Part shown: one piece after another, positions 5,080-5,449 of the stretch
Numbering within the stretch: position 1 is the first letter of the stretch
Layout of the letters: each line of letters opens with the position of its first letter
Source of the DNA: Pedobacter sp. UBA5917
GTDB taxonomy: Bacteria > Bacteroidota > Bacteroidia > Sphingobacteriales > Sphingobacteriaceae
DNA length: 5,449 bases
Assembly: GCF_002432345.1 (NCBI RefSeq)
Contig: NZ_DJDT01000163.1
Location: 1-5,449 of the forward strand
Reading direction: 5' to 3'
Notes under the pieces: model-generated
Seen by the model: only the letters and a program-made list of their open reading frames with translations
What the model was told of the DNA's origin: nothing
Databases searched by the model: none
Position numbers and translations under genes: made by a program

Positions 5080-5449
5080 ATGTTCAATAGCGGCATCTTT
5101 ATGCCTATCATTATTTTATCTGGCATGGCCTACAGCATCCTGGCAAAAAAGCTGACGGTTATGGCGGCGTTTACAGGTGCAATATTGGCATTTCTTATTT
5201 TTGCTGCTGCAGGTTATTCAGGGCTGACGATGATGACGGTCTTTTTTATCCTCGGTTCTGCCGCCACCTCCTGGCAGAAGCATAAAAAGCAGGCTTTTAC
5301 TTCGGATAGGGAAACCGGAAAAGGCCGTAATGCCTTTCAGGTGTTGGCAAATGCCGGGGCAGCAGCCATTACCGGTGCGATAATGATCGGCTATCCGGCG
5401 CTGCGCGGTTTAATGCTGCCCGCAATGGCGGCCGCTTTTGCCTCGGCCA
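5080..5449 (+). CDS. DUF92-family integral membrane protein, N-terminal part
   Basis: 123 codons are visible from the ATG at 5080; the frame runs off the right edge. The sequence is mostly hydrophobic, with membrane segments at about residues 5-21, 27-45 and 48-62 (short turns between), and at 87-105 and 108 onward. The pattern KKLT, GYSGLTMMTVFFILGSAATSW (from 45), a charged cytoplasmic-type loop KHKKQAFTSDRETGKGR, then NAFQVLANAGAAA (84-96) is the hallmark of DUF92 (Pfam PF01940). The family includes plant VTE6, a phytyl-phosphate kinase, but bacterial members are mostly uncharacterised, so prenyl-phosphate or lipid metabolism is only a suggestion. The window ends at ASA, just before the expected Asp-Thr-x-x-Ser-Glu segment. 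A second in-frame ATG at 5101 is possible, but the longer form gives the first helix a more normal length. It is divergent from the regulator gene. Confidence 0.85.
   Translation, partial: MFNSGIFMPIIILSGMAYSILAKKLTVMAAFTGAILAFLIFAAAGYSGLTMMTVFFILGSAATSWQKHKKQAFTSDRETGKGRNAFQVLANAGAAAITGAIMIGYPALRGLMLPAMAAAFASA

Overview
The window looks like ordinary chromosomal DNA from a member of the Bacteroidota, most likely a Sphingobacteriaceae relative of Pedobacter or Mucilaginibacter. This is inferred from protein character, from moderate GC with AT-rich spacers, from weak Shine-Dalgarno signals, and from one TAnnTTTG-type promoter element. I saw no rRNA, tRNA, CRISPR array, insertion sequence or phage gene.

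Layout, left to right: (1) Positions 1-913, minus strand, hold a two-gene unit. An SDR-family oxidoreductase (167-913) is followed after 17 bp by the first 49 codons of an alpha/beta hydrolase (1-149, cut by the window edge). (2) Positions 914-1308 are a spacer between divergent genes, with small repeats but no convincing gene. The most notable is a 9-bp direct repeat with a 22-bp period just upstream of the SDR gene. (3) Positions 1309-2679, plus strand, encode an outer-membrane beta-barrel of the alginate-export type with a signal peptide. (4) Positions 2701-4644, minus strand, encode a sigma-54-dependent response regulator (receiver, GAF-like region, AAA+ with GAFTGA, Fis-type HTH). It lies tail to tail with the porin, 21 bp apart. 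(5) Positions 4645-5079 are an AT-rich spacer unusually rich in inverted repeats, including a 17-bp-arm hairpin with a 3-nt loop followed by a T-rich run, and a near-perfect 20-bp palindrome. (6) Positions 5080-5449, plus strand, hold the N-terminal part of a DUF92-family integral membrane protein, cut by the right edge.

The SDR and hydrolase are probably co-transcribed and may act on a common small organic substrate. The porin is probably an uptake or export channel. The response regulator needs a phosphodonor kinase and sigma-54 promoters; no kinase gene is in the window, and I found no good -24/-12 promoter in either spacer, so its targets are probably elsewhere. I see no clear new multi-gene system. 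The least explained part is the palindrome-rich spacer at 4645-5079.
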